Assembly: GCA_963821715.1 (NCBI GenBank)
Contig: CAWGET010000002.1
Location: 186,001 to 250,000, forward strand
Direction of reading: 5' to 3'
DNA: 64,000 nt
From: CAWGET01 sp963821715
GTDB taxonomy: Bacteria; Bacteroidota; Ignavibacteria; Ignavibacteriales; Melioribacteraceae
Part shown: positions 9,823 to 17,438 of the stretch, one piece after another
How positions within the stretch are numbered: position 1 is the first letter of the stretch
Layout of the letters: every line of letters begins with the position of its first letter
Translations under genes and position numbers: made by a program
The notes under the pieces: generated by a model
Database searches by the model: none
What the model was told of the DNA's origin: nothing
The model's input: only the letters and a program-made list of their open reading frames with translations

Positions 9823-10952
9823 CAATTTTATAAGTAAATACTTCTAACTCCTGCTCATTATTTAATAAATATAGTTTTTCTTTATCCATATAGATATAAA
9901 GCAATTTTTTCTTATCCGGTAATATAAAAGAGTATTCATACTTACCATCAGAAAGATTATATACATCTATCGTAAAATCAGTACTTTTGGCCTTTCTTTT
10001 TATTGCCTGGTAGTTTACATTATAGAGTTTATGATTTCCAGTGAATGCAAATAAAGAAGAACGATATTCATCAGGTAATCTAAAATCAGTTAATCTGCTG
10101 TCGTTTGTTCCTATGGATGGTAATTGTATATCTTCTATTGTATTTCGTGCATATATAATTTTTCCAACATTTGAGTATTTTACGAAATGGTTCATATACA
10201 TTGGTACATAAATGAAACTTTTATCATCAACATTTAGAATATCTCCTTGCAAAAATGTCAACATTCCTAAATTTAGATTATCATCAACTTTTATAAGATT
10301 TTGACATTCTTCGGAACTCCCGTCCTCAATATTATATTTCACTATTGAAGAATAATCGAATGGATTCATCACTTGAAGGGTAGCAAAAGACATTGAATCA
10401 ATATAACACGCTCCAATAGGCATTGAGGTAAGAAGAAATTGGTTGGATTTACCACCTTAATATTTCACACTTTCTTAGGTTTATATCTAATACTAATAGC
10501 TTCCCATTATTAAGGATGTCTATTCTGAACGGTGATATAAACTCACGTGGACCTCGTCCTTTCCTACCATACATTCTTATTAACTCTCCCTCGTTATTAA
10601 ATTTATTAACAGAACAACCGCCCATATCGAGTACATAAACATTTCCTGAATTATCTGATCTTATGATAGTAGCTGCATAAAAGATAGTGTCGTCAATGCC
10701 GCCAATCTTAAATAAGCGCTTTGTTTGTATATCTATGAAATTTCTTTCAGCCTTTAATTGAGGATATACTTTATAATTCAATGAAATCTTTTCTATTTTA
10801 GCGCCCATTTTTACGTCTATCTTTTCATATTCATCCGGATTCGAATTTTGAGATAAATTATTTGTTTGATCTTCTCTACTATCGCATGAATAGAACAAAA
10901 GAGTGAGAAGGAAAATTATGCTTTGTAGATATGTTATATAATTTTTATTCAT
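9815..10952 (-). pseudogene. 6-bladed beta-propeller lipoprotein (BF3164-like), interrupted by a frameshift
   Basis: The first frame (10952-10449) starts with a lipoprotein signal peptide (IIFLLTLLFYSCDS, lipid Cys at about 23). It includes the family hallmark RMYGRKGRGPREFISPFRIDI and stops at ILRW. The remaining blades continue in another frame as KSNQFLLTSMPIGACYIDSM to 9815. Deleting one base at about 10451-10458 restores CEILRWKSNQF. Together they would give about 375 aa, the normal size for these propellers. No function is known beyond a lipid-anchored 6-bladed propeller. Relatives sit at 14583, 16182 and 17439. The position directly after the Cys-rich peptide gene and before the thioredoxin-like gene suggests a role in that locus. 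The interruption may be real decay or a sequence error. Confidence 0.75.
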
Positions 10953-11069
10953 TTGAATACCTTATGAAAAGAAATTTCAAATTATACATTGCTTCCAACA
11001 CATAAAAATATTGTGCTATGTTTTAATTAAAATTGGCCCCTTGTAAAATTAAACAAGGAGCCGAGAAAA

Positions 11070-11369
11070 TTACGGATATATATGCTTCATGCAATAGTAA
11101 CCCCCTGACCCAGGATTACACAACATAAAAGTGCAAACTTCGTATCCCCATAATCCACATCCTATTTCACTACAGTATGGTCCGCCACAAGGGCTAGTAG
11201 CGTAAGTAGATGTAGTAGTAACAGATACCTTCAGTCCGAACAAATCAATATCTCCGTTTGAATGCTCCCCGAGAGAAAATCTAACACTGAAAACCATTAG
11301 GAAGACGAAAAGAGCAATACCGACAATTCTACCGGCCTTTTTTGCCCTGCTTTTTGCAAATACAGAAAT
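11070..11369 (-). CDS. Small exported six-cysteine peptide (NVEALA-like precursor)
   Basis: The open frame encodes 99 aa if read from ATT 11369. The leader is basic and then hydrophobic (AKSRAKKAGRIVGIALFVFL...), followed by GDIDLFGLKVSV. The last 40 residues contain six Cys (SPC, PYC, IGC, EVC, MLC, YYC) with many Gly and Tyr. The architecture, namely leader, short conserved patch and Cys-rich tail next to a BF3164-like propeller, recalls the Bacteroidota NVEALA peptides, but the NVEALA string itself is absent. A strong AGGAGG at 11374-11379 lies four bases before ATT 11369. The only in-frame ATG (11297) is inside the hydrophobic segment and would destroy the signal peptide. Function is unknown. 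Three disulfides are plausible. Confidence 0.6.
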   Translation of the reverse strand: MSVFAKSRAKKAGRIVGIALFVFLMVFSVRFSLGEHSNGDIDLFGLKVSVTTTSTYATSPCGGPYCSEIGCGLWGYEVCTFMLCNPGSGGYYCMKHIYP

Positions 11370-11373
11370 AGCA

Positions 11374-11379
11374 CCTCCT
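11374..11379 (-). promoter_or_regulatory. Perfect Shine-Dalgarno AGGAGG for the Cys-rich peptide
   Basis: AAGGAGGT lies between the TPR stop codon (11388-11390) and the peptide frame. It is one of the best ribosome sites in the window. It shows that translation starts close to 11369, where no ATG, GTG or TTG exists in the peptide frame. CTG and TTG lie downstream in another frame. Confidence 0.7.
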
Positions 11380-11387
11380 TATGTTTA

Positions 11388-11983
11388 TTATAAATAAATA
11401 TCTCCCATTTTCTGGGAGTTTTTTTTATTCTTTTTTATTAGTTCTTTCATCTCTTTCTTTATTTCTGTCGCTGCGGTAGTTTTTATTTTTATTTTTGTTT
11501 CCAATACTTCTTCAGCTATTTTAATTGCTTCATTAATTCTATTATTTCTTTTATAATAATTAGCCAATAGGTATTTGGGATAAACTTTGTGAGGAATTAT
11601 AAACTTTGAGTGAATGTAATTTTCTTCAGCAAGTTGATAATTATCGAGAAATTCATAACATTGTCCTAGTGCTAGGTATATATTAGGATCGCAGAACCTC
11701 TTTTTAGATTTTTCTAGAAAAATAATTGCTTTCCTGTGTTTGCCAGAAGCTAATAATATACCACCATAGTTAAAAAGAAATTCACCGTTATATTCAAGTG
11801 TCTCATATAAATTTTCATATTCGCCTTCAGCTTTTTCATATAAACCTAACTTTGTGAAATAAAATGTTCGTTCCCATTTTTTAAATGCGTCATATCTCGG
11901 TAAAACTTTTATTGTAAATAAAAGAGATATGACTATAATAAGGACAGCTACTGGTTTGTAATAAGGTTTGATTACCCTAATTT
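11388..11983 (-). pseudogene. TPR-containing C-terminal part of the O-antigen-ligase-like gene (out of frame)
   Basis: An open frame with no usable start codon continues from the ligase gene. It encodes IRVIKPYYKPVAVLIIVISL, a membrane segment, and then about 165 residues of TPR-like helices, for example YEKAEGEYENLYETLEYNGE, FNYGGILLASGKHRKAIIFL and LALGQCYEFLDNYQLAEENY. It ends with a Lys-rich tail and TAA at 11388-11390. The ligase frame stops within the A7 run at 11981-11987. One more A would give FIKKIRVIKP and fuse the two into a protein of about 630 aa, a common ligase-TPR arrangement. This is probably a homopolymer indel in the sequence, or a real truncation. Confidence 0.7.
11402..11426 (+). 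terminator. Rho-independent-type hairpin on the plus strand inside the TPR tail
   Basis: CTCCCA-TTTTC-TGGGAG followed by eight T is a textbook intrinsic terminator for plus-strand transcription. All neighbouring genes run on the minus strand, and the hairpin overlaps the last codons of the TPR region. On the minus strand it has no T-run. It could end an antisense transcript or be coincidental. Confidence 0.45.
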
Positions 11984-13282
11984 TTTTATAAATTTTAAAT
12001 GCCCTGTAACGCTTATTATCGCTAGTAAGAATATGATATTAATTAATGTTGGAAGTATATGTAGAGGAAAAGAAAAAAATGAAAATGCTAAAACAGCAAT
12101 AATTGATGCCTTTGCTGATAAATTAACTATTTGTATTTCGGATGGAGACTCTTTCTCAGGAGGTTCGCAACAAGAGGCTCTATTATCTAAGAAGACTAGT
12201 ATAATAATTGAAATAAAAATAAATAATCCTATCAATCCAAGTTCAGCCCACATCTGCAAAAATTCATTATGCGCATGCCTGACATTATCAGCAGCTAGTT
12301 TCTCCTCCAATATCCCATTACCAGCCGCAAAATATTTTGCTTGGTAGTTATTATAATCTGCTTCAAACCTATTAAAACCAATTCCAAACAAAGGTTTATC
12401 AGCTATAATATTATATGTGATTTTCCATATGAATAATCTTCCAAAAGCAGATGCAGGTTTAATTTGATACAGTGCGATTATTACAAATCCTATAAATAAA
12501 ATGCTAATAAGCGATGACGAGATAATCTTAGCCTTAGTATTTAAAACGAATCTAATTTTACTTGAAACTTCATGTTTTTGAAAAATGACAAAGATTCCAC
12601 CTGCAATAAATGCAATCCAAGAGGTTCTACTATAAGTTGAGGGTAAAACAAACAAGCAAGTCAGAAAAGTGATTAATGCAAGTTTAATTAGGATTTTGTT
12701 GAAAAGCTTTCTTTTTTTTGATAAAAAGTATATGCCTAATGCAAATGGTGCTACTGAAACCAGATAGCCAGCAAAATAATCTGGATTGCCAAGAGAACCA
12801 ATGACTTTGTATTGTCTGCCTGTTATTCCAGGGCTAATATTATATAACTGCAAAATCCCGTATGACGCCTGTAGAAAACCAGATATTAGAAAAGTTATAA
12901 TAAATATTTTTCCGGGGAGATTTATATTGTTATTTTTATCAAAACTTATCATCTTTTTCCAGATGAAATAAATAAAAGCAAGAATAGTAAACCATAAAAA
13001 ATAGTCATTATCAAAACTGACATGTCTAGTAAACATTAAACGAATAAAAGAGTAAGTAATAAATACTAATAAAGATATGTCCAGGATATTTAATTTTGCT
13101 ATCATAGAGATTCTATTGAATAATAACAAAATTCCCATACTTAAGACTATTAGAGTTGACGCTGCATAAAAATAGAACATCTTTGCAGATAAAATACCGT
13201 TTTTTAATTCTTGTGACCAAACAAATGAAGTCGCAAAAAGTAATGACATTAAAACTGTTAGTAATATTTTGTTTTTATCCAA
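11972..13282 (-). CDS. O-antigen ligase/polymerase (Wzy_C)-like membrane protein
   Basis: This 436 aa polytopic inner-membrane protein has about 10-12 hydrophobic segments. The family's periplasmic loop signature is present: DKPLFGIGFNRFEADYNNY (about 300), then VRHAHNEFLQMWAELGLIGL (about 345-365), with the conserved HNEFLQ.WAELG.IG. Family members transfer or polymerise lipid-linked glycans, and the same fold is used by protein O-oligosaccharyltransferases. It ends 1 base before the start of nothing else on this strand except the out-of-frame TPR extension described separately. It starts at ATG, immediately after the MauE-like gene with no spacing. Co-location with a small exported peptide and redox proteins leaves open that it glycosylates an exported protein; that is inference. 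Confidence 0.85.
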   Translation of the reverse strand: MDKNKILLTVLMSLLFATSFVWSQELKNGILSAKMFYFYAASTLIVLSMGILLLFNRISMIAKLNILDISLLVFITYSFIRLMFTRHVSFDNDYFLWFTILAFIYFIWKKMISFDKNNNINLPGKIFIITFLISGFLQASYGILQLYNISPGITGRQYKVIGSLGNPDYFAGYLVSVAPFALGIYFLSKKRKLFNKILIKLALITFLTCLFVLPSTYSRTSWIAFIAGGIFVIFQKHEVSSKIRFVLNTKAKIISSSLISILFIGFVIIALYQIKPASAFGRLFIWKITYNIIADKPLFGIGFNRFEADYNNYQAKYFAAGNGILEEKLAADNVRHAHNEFLQMWAELGLIGLFIFISIIILVFLDNRASCCEPPEKESPSEIQIVNLSAKASIIAVLAFSFFSFPLHILPTLINIIFLLAIISVTGHLKFIKKLG

Positions 13283-13283
13283 A

Positions 13284-13793
13284 CTAATATCTATTATAAT
13301 ATTTAAGATTTGTTACTGAAAGAATTAGAAATATAAAGTTTCTTACAAGCATACCCCAGCCGAAGCTTGAATTAAAAACATTTCCAAAACAGCCGCAATC
13401 GCTTTTGCCGCCAGCCCAGAAACCATAAAGGCTGTAAAGAAAAAACAGGCTGAAAAGAATTACAACGGCAGTTAATATTTCTTTTCTCTTAGCTTTAATT
13501 AAATTGTGATGAATTGAAAAAAATAACAGAAGACCTAAACCTATTTCAATTATCGGCAGGATTGAAGCAATGGAGATTACCAAAAAATCCGACAACGAGT
13601 CGGACGTCAAAAAAGCAAGTTCCTGCATTAAGGCGTCTATCAAGGAGGTAGGATTCACAATCTTTACAAAACCCGAAAAAAGCAGAATAACTGATAAAGA
13701 ATATGTTAACATTCGTTGAACGATAACTGCGAGAGGCATATCAGAGCACTCTTTTTTCCTTAAAGGGAAAAATATGTTAAGATTTTTTTCCAA
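13284..13793 (-). CDS. MauE/DoxX-family redox-associated membrane protein
   Basis: This 169 aa protein has four predicted TM helices (about 30-48, 62-88, 98-120 and 145-165). It carries the MauE-type motif SGFVKIVNPTSLIDALMQE in the first helix and a redox-like SDCGCFGNVF loop (about 130) before the last. In methylamine utilisation, MauE assists disulfide formation in the small dehydrogenase subunit. Distant relatives are widespread as quinone-linked thiol-redox membrane proteins. Here it heads the accessory operon, is directly followed by the ligase-like gene, and shares the locus with a six-Cys peptide and a CGTC protein. This supports a role in periplasmic disulfide chemistry (inference). 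TTG 13793 was taken as start; the later ATG at about residue 19 is also possible. Confidence 0.8.
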   Translation of the reverse strand: MEKNLNIFFPLRKKECSDMPLAVIVQRMLTYSLSVILLFSGFVKIVNPTSLIDALMQELAFLTSDSLSDFLVISIASILPIIEIGLGLLLFFSIHHNLIKAKRKEILTAVVILFSLFFLYSLYGFWAGGKSDCGCFGNVFNSSFGWGMLVRNFIFLILSVTNLKYYNRY

Positions 13794-13852
13794 TCAAAAA
13801 CCCGCTATATGATTTTCTATATGCAAAATAATAGTTAAGCGTTATCAGGTCA

Positions 13853-13896
13853 ATAGGGGAATTCCCCTATTTTTATAGGGGAGTTATAGGGGAATT
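13853..13896 (-). promoter_or_regulatory. Competing ATAGGGG/CCCCTAT hairpins between the regulator and the mauE-like gene
   Basis: An 18-bp perfect palindrome ATAGGGGAATTCCCCTAT (13853-13870) overlaps the hairpin CCCCTAT-tttt-ATAGGGG (13864-13881). A third ATAGGGGAATT arm follows at 13886-13896. One CCCCTAT can pair with any of three ATAGGGG arms. It lies just downstream of the LuxR-type gene and 60 bases upstream of the mauE-like gene. It could be a terminator, attenuator or dyad operator. Confidence 0.55.
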
Positions 13897-13902
13897 TGTT
13901 TC

Positions 13903-14498
13903 TTAAATTAGATCCCCACAATGTTCTACTTTTAATTTTTTCTTTATGTTTTCTTTATGAGCTTCCACGGTTTTAATCGAAATAAAAAATTTACCGGATA
14001 TTTCTTTATTCCTGAAGCCTAATTTTAATAAAGTTAATATTTCAATTTCTCTGTTTGTTAAACCGCTTTGTTTATAATTTTTTATTGTTTCCTCGTTTAG
14101 GTTTAGCTGCTTTATAATTCTTTCATCGAAAAATTTTTCGCCGTTATAAACCAAACTTATTATGGTTTTAAATTTTCGGGTTCAGCGGTTTTGGCAATAA
14201 CTGCTTCCATATTGTAATTTGTTAGTTTTGCGGTAAGGCTTTCGCTGTAAATAGAAGTAAAGAGGAGAATTTTTAATTTCCGGGGTTTTAATGCAAGCAA
14301 GTCTAATAAAGTAAAAACTGCAGCATTAGGAAGATCGAAATCTATGAAGAGTAAATCGAAATCAGATTCATAATCCGCCAGATTAATGCAATTGTTTGTG
14401 AATTCGGCTTTAAATTGAGGATCGGAATTAAATATTGATTTTAATCCGTTAAGAAGAACAGGCGCTGTTGAACAAAATAAAATTTTTATTTTTTTCAA
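13903..14498 (-). pseudogene. NarL/LuxR-family response regulator, interrupted by a frameshift
   Basis: The first frame (14498-14160) encodes a receiver-like domain. The phosphorylatable Asp is probably in FIDFDLPN (about 52), with Thr in LLFTS and Lys in VIAKTAEP, but the acidic pair normally near residue 8-10 is missing (ILFCSTAPV). After ENLKP a stop occurs. The next frame continues TIISLVYNGEKFFDERI into a LuxR HTH domain (LTNREIEILTLLKLGFRNKE, then ISIKTVEAHKENIKKKL). One additional A near 14161-14164 would restore ENLKTIISLVYNG, giving about 197 aa. It is adjacent to the accessory operon and the propeller genes and is the only transcription regulator there, so it may control them. Confidence 0.75.
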
Positions 14499-14582
14499 AT
14501 CTGTAACTTTTGGTTTAGAACATTTGTGTATTAAAATTAATAAAAATATTTTGTTTTGTACAAAAAATACTTTAGATGAAAT

Positions 14583-15671
14583 TTACTTAAAATTTTTTCT
14601 TTCCAGCTTACTAATTACAGTTTCTCCTTTTTCATCTGTTTTAATATCATATACTATTTTGCCTTTGAAATAGGGGTAATTAAGAACGCCTTCTTTAACT
14701 TCAACTTCTTTTATAAAATTGCCTGTAAAGTCAAAAATGTCAAAGACAGAATACTGATCGTTTCCTCTACTAGTTTTTAGATATATTTTTTTCTCCGGTT
14801 CATTTATAAAAACAGCTTCTACAAAAGGTTTATATGTTGGAAATTTAATCTTATTTCTTATTGATGCGGGAGCGCCTTCCGATCTGCCCGCAGGTCCGGC
14901 AATTCTCATTCTGTTAAAGAATTCTTCTTTATCGTTATCGGTAACCTTTATTTTTGGCGCTTCTATAAGCGTTTCTTTTACCAGACGATGCGAATCATCA
15001 TAAATTTTTATTCTATAGTCTTCCGAAAAAACCACAAAAAGATTTCCATCAGGCAGCAAACTCCAAAACATCTTACCTTGATAAGGAAACGGCATTGGAC
15101 CGGTAAATTCTTTTTCCCTTAAAAATGTTCCTTTTTCAGAACAGGAATCTATAGTTACAACTTGGTCATTGAGTTTGTAGATTAAGCGGTAAAGAGATTT
15201 CGCCTGTTTGAAATCGATATATTCTTTATTTTCGATATAAATCCCGTCTTTGGAATCTAAATCTAGATTAAATGGAATTTTTGAAAGTGACGTAGAACTA
15301 ATAAATTCGCCGGTCTGAGTGAAATAATTAAGCCTTCTGTTTTTAATATCATAAATTAATATGTTTCCATTACTGTCAGAAATTAATTTTGCAGGTCTTT
15401 CAAGTTCTCCGGGTCCGCTTCCCTTTTTTCCGAAAGAATAGAGAGGTTCACCGTTTAGATTAAGGACTTTAACGAAATCTTCATACCCGTCCAGCAGAAA
15501 TATTTTTTCATCTACTATTTCTAACGATCGCGGAGAGAGGAAATTTTGAGAAGAATCTTCGGAGGATACGCTTAACAGAGTGGAATATTCATATTCTTCA
15601 ATTGTTTTATCGTCACTACCCGAACAAGCCCAAAAGCTAATCATAAGAAGAAATGTTATAAATTTTTTCAT
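14583..15671 (-). CDS. 6-bladed beta-propeller lipoprotein (BF3164-like)
   Basis: This 362 aa protein has a lipoprotein signal peptide (FITFLLMISFWACSG, lipid Cys at about 16). Repeating blade motifs follow: NLNGEPLYSFGKKGSGPGEL (about 70-90), the signature of this propeller family, then DSNGNILIYDIKNRRLNYF and FTGNFIKEVEV. It is predicted to be anchored to the outer or inner membrane facing the periplasm. Family function is not established. The copies at 16182 and 17439 follow in the same orientation but are separated by 270-510 bases, so they look like independently expressed tandem paralogues. The conserved motif at 15791-15840 lies about 120 bases upstream. Confidence 0.85.
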   Translation of the reverse strand: MKKFITFLLMISFWACSGSDDKTIEEYEYSTLLSVSSEDSSQNFLSPRSLEIVDEKIFLLDGYEDFVKVLNLNGEPLYSFGKKGSGPGELERPAKLISDSNGNILIYDIKNRRLNYFTQTGEFISSTSLSKIPFNLDLDSKDGIYIENKEYIDFKQAKSLYRLIYKLNDQVVTIDSCSEKGTFLREKEFTGPMPFPYQGKMFWSLLPDGNLFVVFSEDYRIKIYDDSHRLVKETLIEAPKIKVTDNDKEEFFNRMRIAGPAGRSEGAPASIRNKIKFPTYKPFVEAVFINEPEKKIYLKTSRGNDQYSVFDIFDFTGNFIKEVEVKEGVLNYPYFKGKIVYDIKTDEKGETVISKLERKNFK

Positions 15672-15790
15672 TTTCAGGTTCCTTCAGTATTTAATGATTT
15701 ATTTATTGTAATTTTCTCATTCTTCTTTGGCATTTTAGCTATCCCGAAGGATCAATTTAGAAACTTAAAAAAACTTCCGTTTCTATAAAA

Positions 15791-15840
15791 GATGCTTTAA
15801 ATTCTATTTTGTTGGAAGAAGAAATTCATTTTTTGAATTT
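15791..15840. repeat. Copy 2 of the conserved upstream motif
   Basis: GATGCTTTAAATTC, then TATTTTGTTGGAAGAAG, then AAATTCATTTTTTGAA, nearly identical over 50 bases to 17327-17380 and partly to 8277-8305. It lies 120 bases upstream of the propeller start at 15671. It may be a duplicated promoter or regulatory region that came with the paralogous genes. Confidence 0.6.
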
Positions 15841-15874
15841 GATATAAATCTATAATCAAGTATCAAACATTTTT

Positions 15875-15983
15875 GACCTCACCCTTTTAGCTTTCCTTCA
15901 AATTATCAAATTCATTAGCCCCTCTCCTTAGCAAGGAGAGAGCTTGTCCCGACTTGTCGGGAGGTTGGGGTTAGGTCGCAAAA
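15875..15983. repeat. Second copy of the composite intergenic repeat
   Basis: This sits in the 510-base gap 15672-16181, which holds no gene. The copy starts GACCTCACCC, has the CTCTCCTT-AGC-AAGGAGAG stem, then the TCCCGACTTGTCGGGA palindrome (15947-15962) and GAGGTTGGGGTTAGGTCGC. From the stem onward it matches 4637-4690 with only a few differences. The rest of the gap is AT-rich with no other recognisable element apart from the motif at 15791-15840. Confidence 0.75.
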
Positions 15984-16181
15984 TAAAATTTGAAAAAAAA
16001 AAAATAATTACAAAATAGCTTACTTGTCATTAAATTTATAACAAAAATTCCCCGAGATGAAAAACTAAAAAATCTAACAACAAAAGATACTCGAATTAAG
16101 ATTTTACTTTAAAGAATTGTAAATTTACCCATCATAAAGAAAATAGAACCATTTTTTATAACTGTTCATTAATTTTATAAG

Positions 16182-17171
16182 TTACTTTAATTCATAAATT
16201 TCAATTACGGGATTTGGCAGTTCACCGTTATCATCAGGCTCCGGTTGTATAGAAAGATAAGTTCGTCCATTTTTTGCATTTAACAACATTTTATCGACAA
16301 AAATTTCGTCTCTTAATAAATTTTCTCCATCTAAATTATGAATCTGAATTCCGTATAATTTATCTTTGGATAAAACAGATAAAATTTTATCATCATCGAG
16401 CAGAAACAATTGTAAACCGAGAGTTTTTCCTTTAAGTATTTTACCAATTTCCATTAGTAATTGCGCAGGATCGGAGGGGAAATCTTTTTCAACTTTTTGA
16501 TAATAAGATGGAAGATTGACAAAGCTTGCAAGGAATTTTCCGCTTTTATTATGTTTGTAAATTTCGGGTGCGGAAGCGTTCAACTGATAAATATTATCAT
16601 TTTTATCAACAGCCAAACCGCCGCCTTCGAATCTGAATATTAAATTCTTAAATTCCTGAGGAAATTTGCCGAATCTGAATTTTTCTTCTCCTTTAGTCGT
16701 CATCATTTTAAGATGATTTCCATCGTCAAGATTATAATAACCTACAAGCGAACCATCTGACAAAAAGGAAGAGTGTAAAGATTGAAGAAAAGATAAGCTC
16801 ATTCCGCCAAGACAATCGCCATTATTATTAAATCGATAGCCTGCAGGCGCGCTATTTAAAACGAGAATTTTGCGCTGTTTATCGAATAACGCTTTATAAG
16901 GCTGCCAGTTGAAGCCGGGCGTGCAGGAATCGGGAGAAAGAGTTTTTAACAATTCTCCGCTTTTTGAAAAAAGATAAACTTCTCCCGCCATTCTGTCCGT
17001 TATTAGTAATCTTCCCTTTTGGTCTATATCCAAAAATGATATATTACCGATTATCGCTTCTTCTGATAAATAAATAGTATTAACTTTTTCGAATTTCTCG
17101 TAAAAATTTACTCCATCTTTTTGTGAAAATAAGACCAATGGAATAAATAGAAGTAAAGGAATTGTTTTCAT
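16182..17171 (-). CDS. Secreted 6-bladed beta-propeller protein
   Basis: This 329 aa protein is related to the flanking propellers. It starts with a cleavable signal peptide (MKTIPLLLFIPLVLFSQ) without a lipobox Cys, so it is probably soluble in the periplasm or exported. Blade-like repeats include FLDIDQKGRLLITDRMAGEV, YLFSKSGELLKTLSP and GGGLAVDKNDNIYQLNASAP. The GxGPGE signature of the lipoprotein members is weak or absent. Paralogues flank it on both sides. The motif at 17327-17380 lies about 155 bases upstream. Function is unknown. Confidence 0.75.
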   Translation of the reverse strand: MKTIPLLLFIPLVLFSQKDGVNFYEKFEKVNTIYLSEEAIIGNISFLDIDQKGRLLITDRMAGEVYLFSKSGELLKTLSPDSCTPGFNWQPYKALFDKQRKILVLNSAPAGYRFNNNGDCLGGMSLSFLQSLHSSFLSDGSLVGYYNLDDGNHLKMMTTKGEEKFRFGKFPQEFKNLIFRFEGGGLAVDKNDNIYQLNASAPEIYKHNKSGKFLASFVNLPSYYQKVEKDFPSDPAQLLMEIGKILKGKTLGLQLFLLDDDKILSVLSKDKLYGIQIHNLDGENLLRDEIFVDKMLLNAKNGRTYLSIQPEPDDNGELPNPVIEIYELK

Positions 17172-17326
17172 TCAACATCGCCTTCTAAGTTTTTAATATT
17201 TATAAATAAATTACATTCTCAGAAATAAATAGTCAATATTCCCTCATTTTTTTGAAGGTATTTCTTAGAAACATTTTTACCGTCTCTAAAAAAAAATAGA
17301 ACAAAAATTCATATCTTCTACAAAAA

Positions 17327-17380
17327 GACGCTTTAAACTCTATTTTGTTGGAAGAAGAAATTCATTTTTTTGAAATTATA
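17327..17380. repeat. Copy 3 of the conserved upstream motif
   Basis: GACGCTTTAAACTC, then TATTTTGTTGGAAGAAG, then AAATTCATTTTTTTGAA. It is the best-preserved copy, 156 bases upstream of the propeller gene at 17171 and 59 bases downstream of the preceding propeller's stop. See the copies at 8277 and 15791. Confidence 0.6.
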
Positions 17381-17438
17381 TTATTCAATTTTTTCCAAGT
17401 CAGCTTTAACAAGAATAAAATTGTTTTTTGCATTAGGA

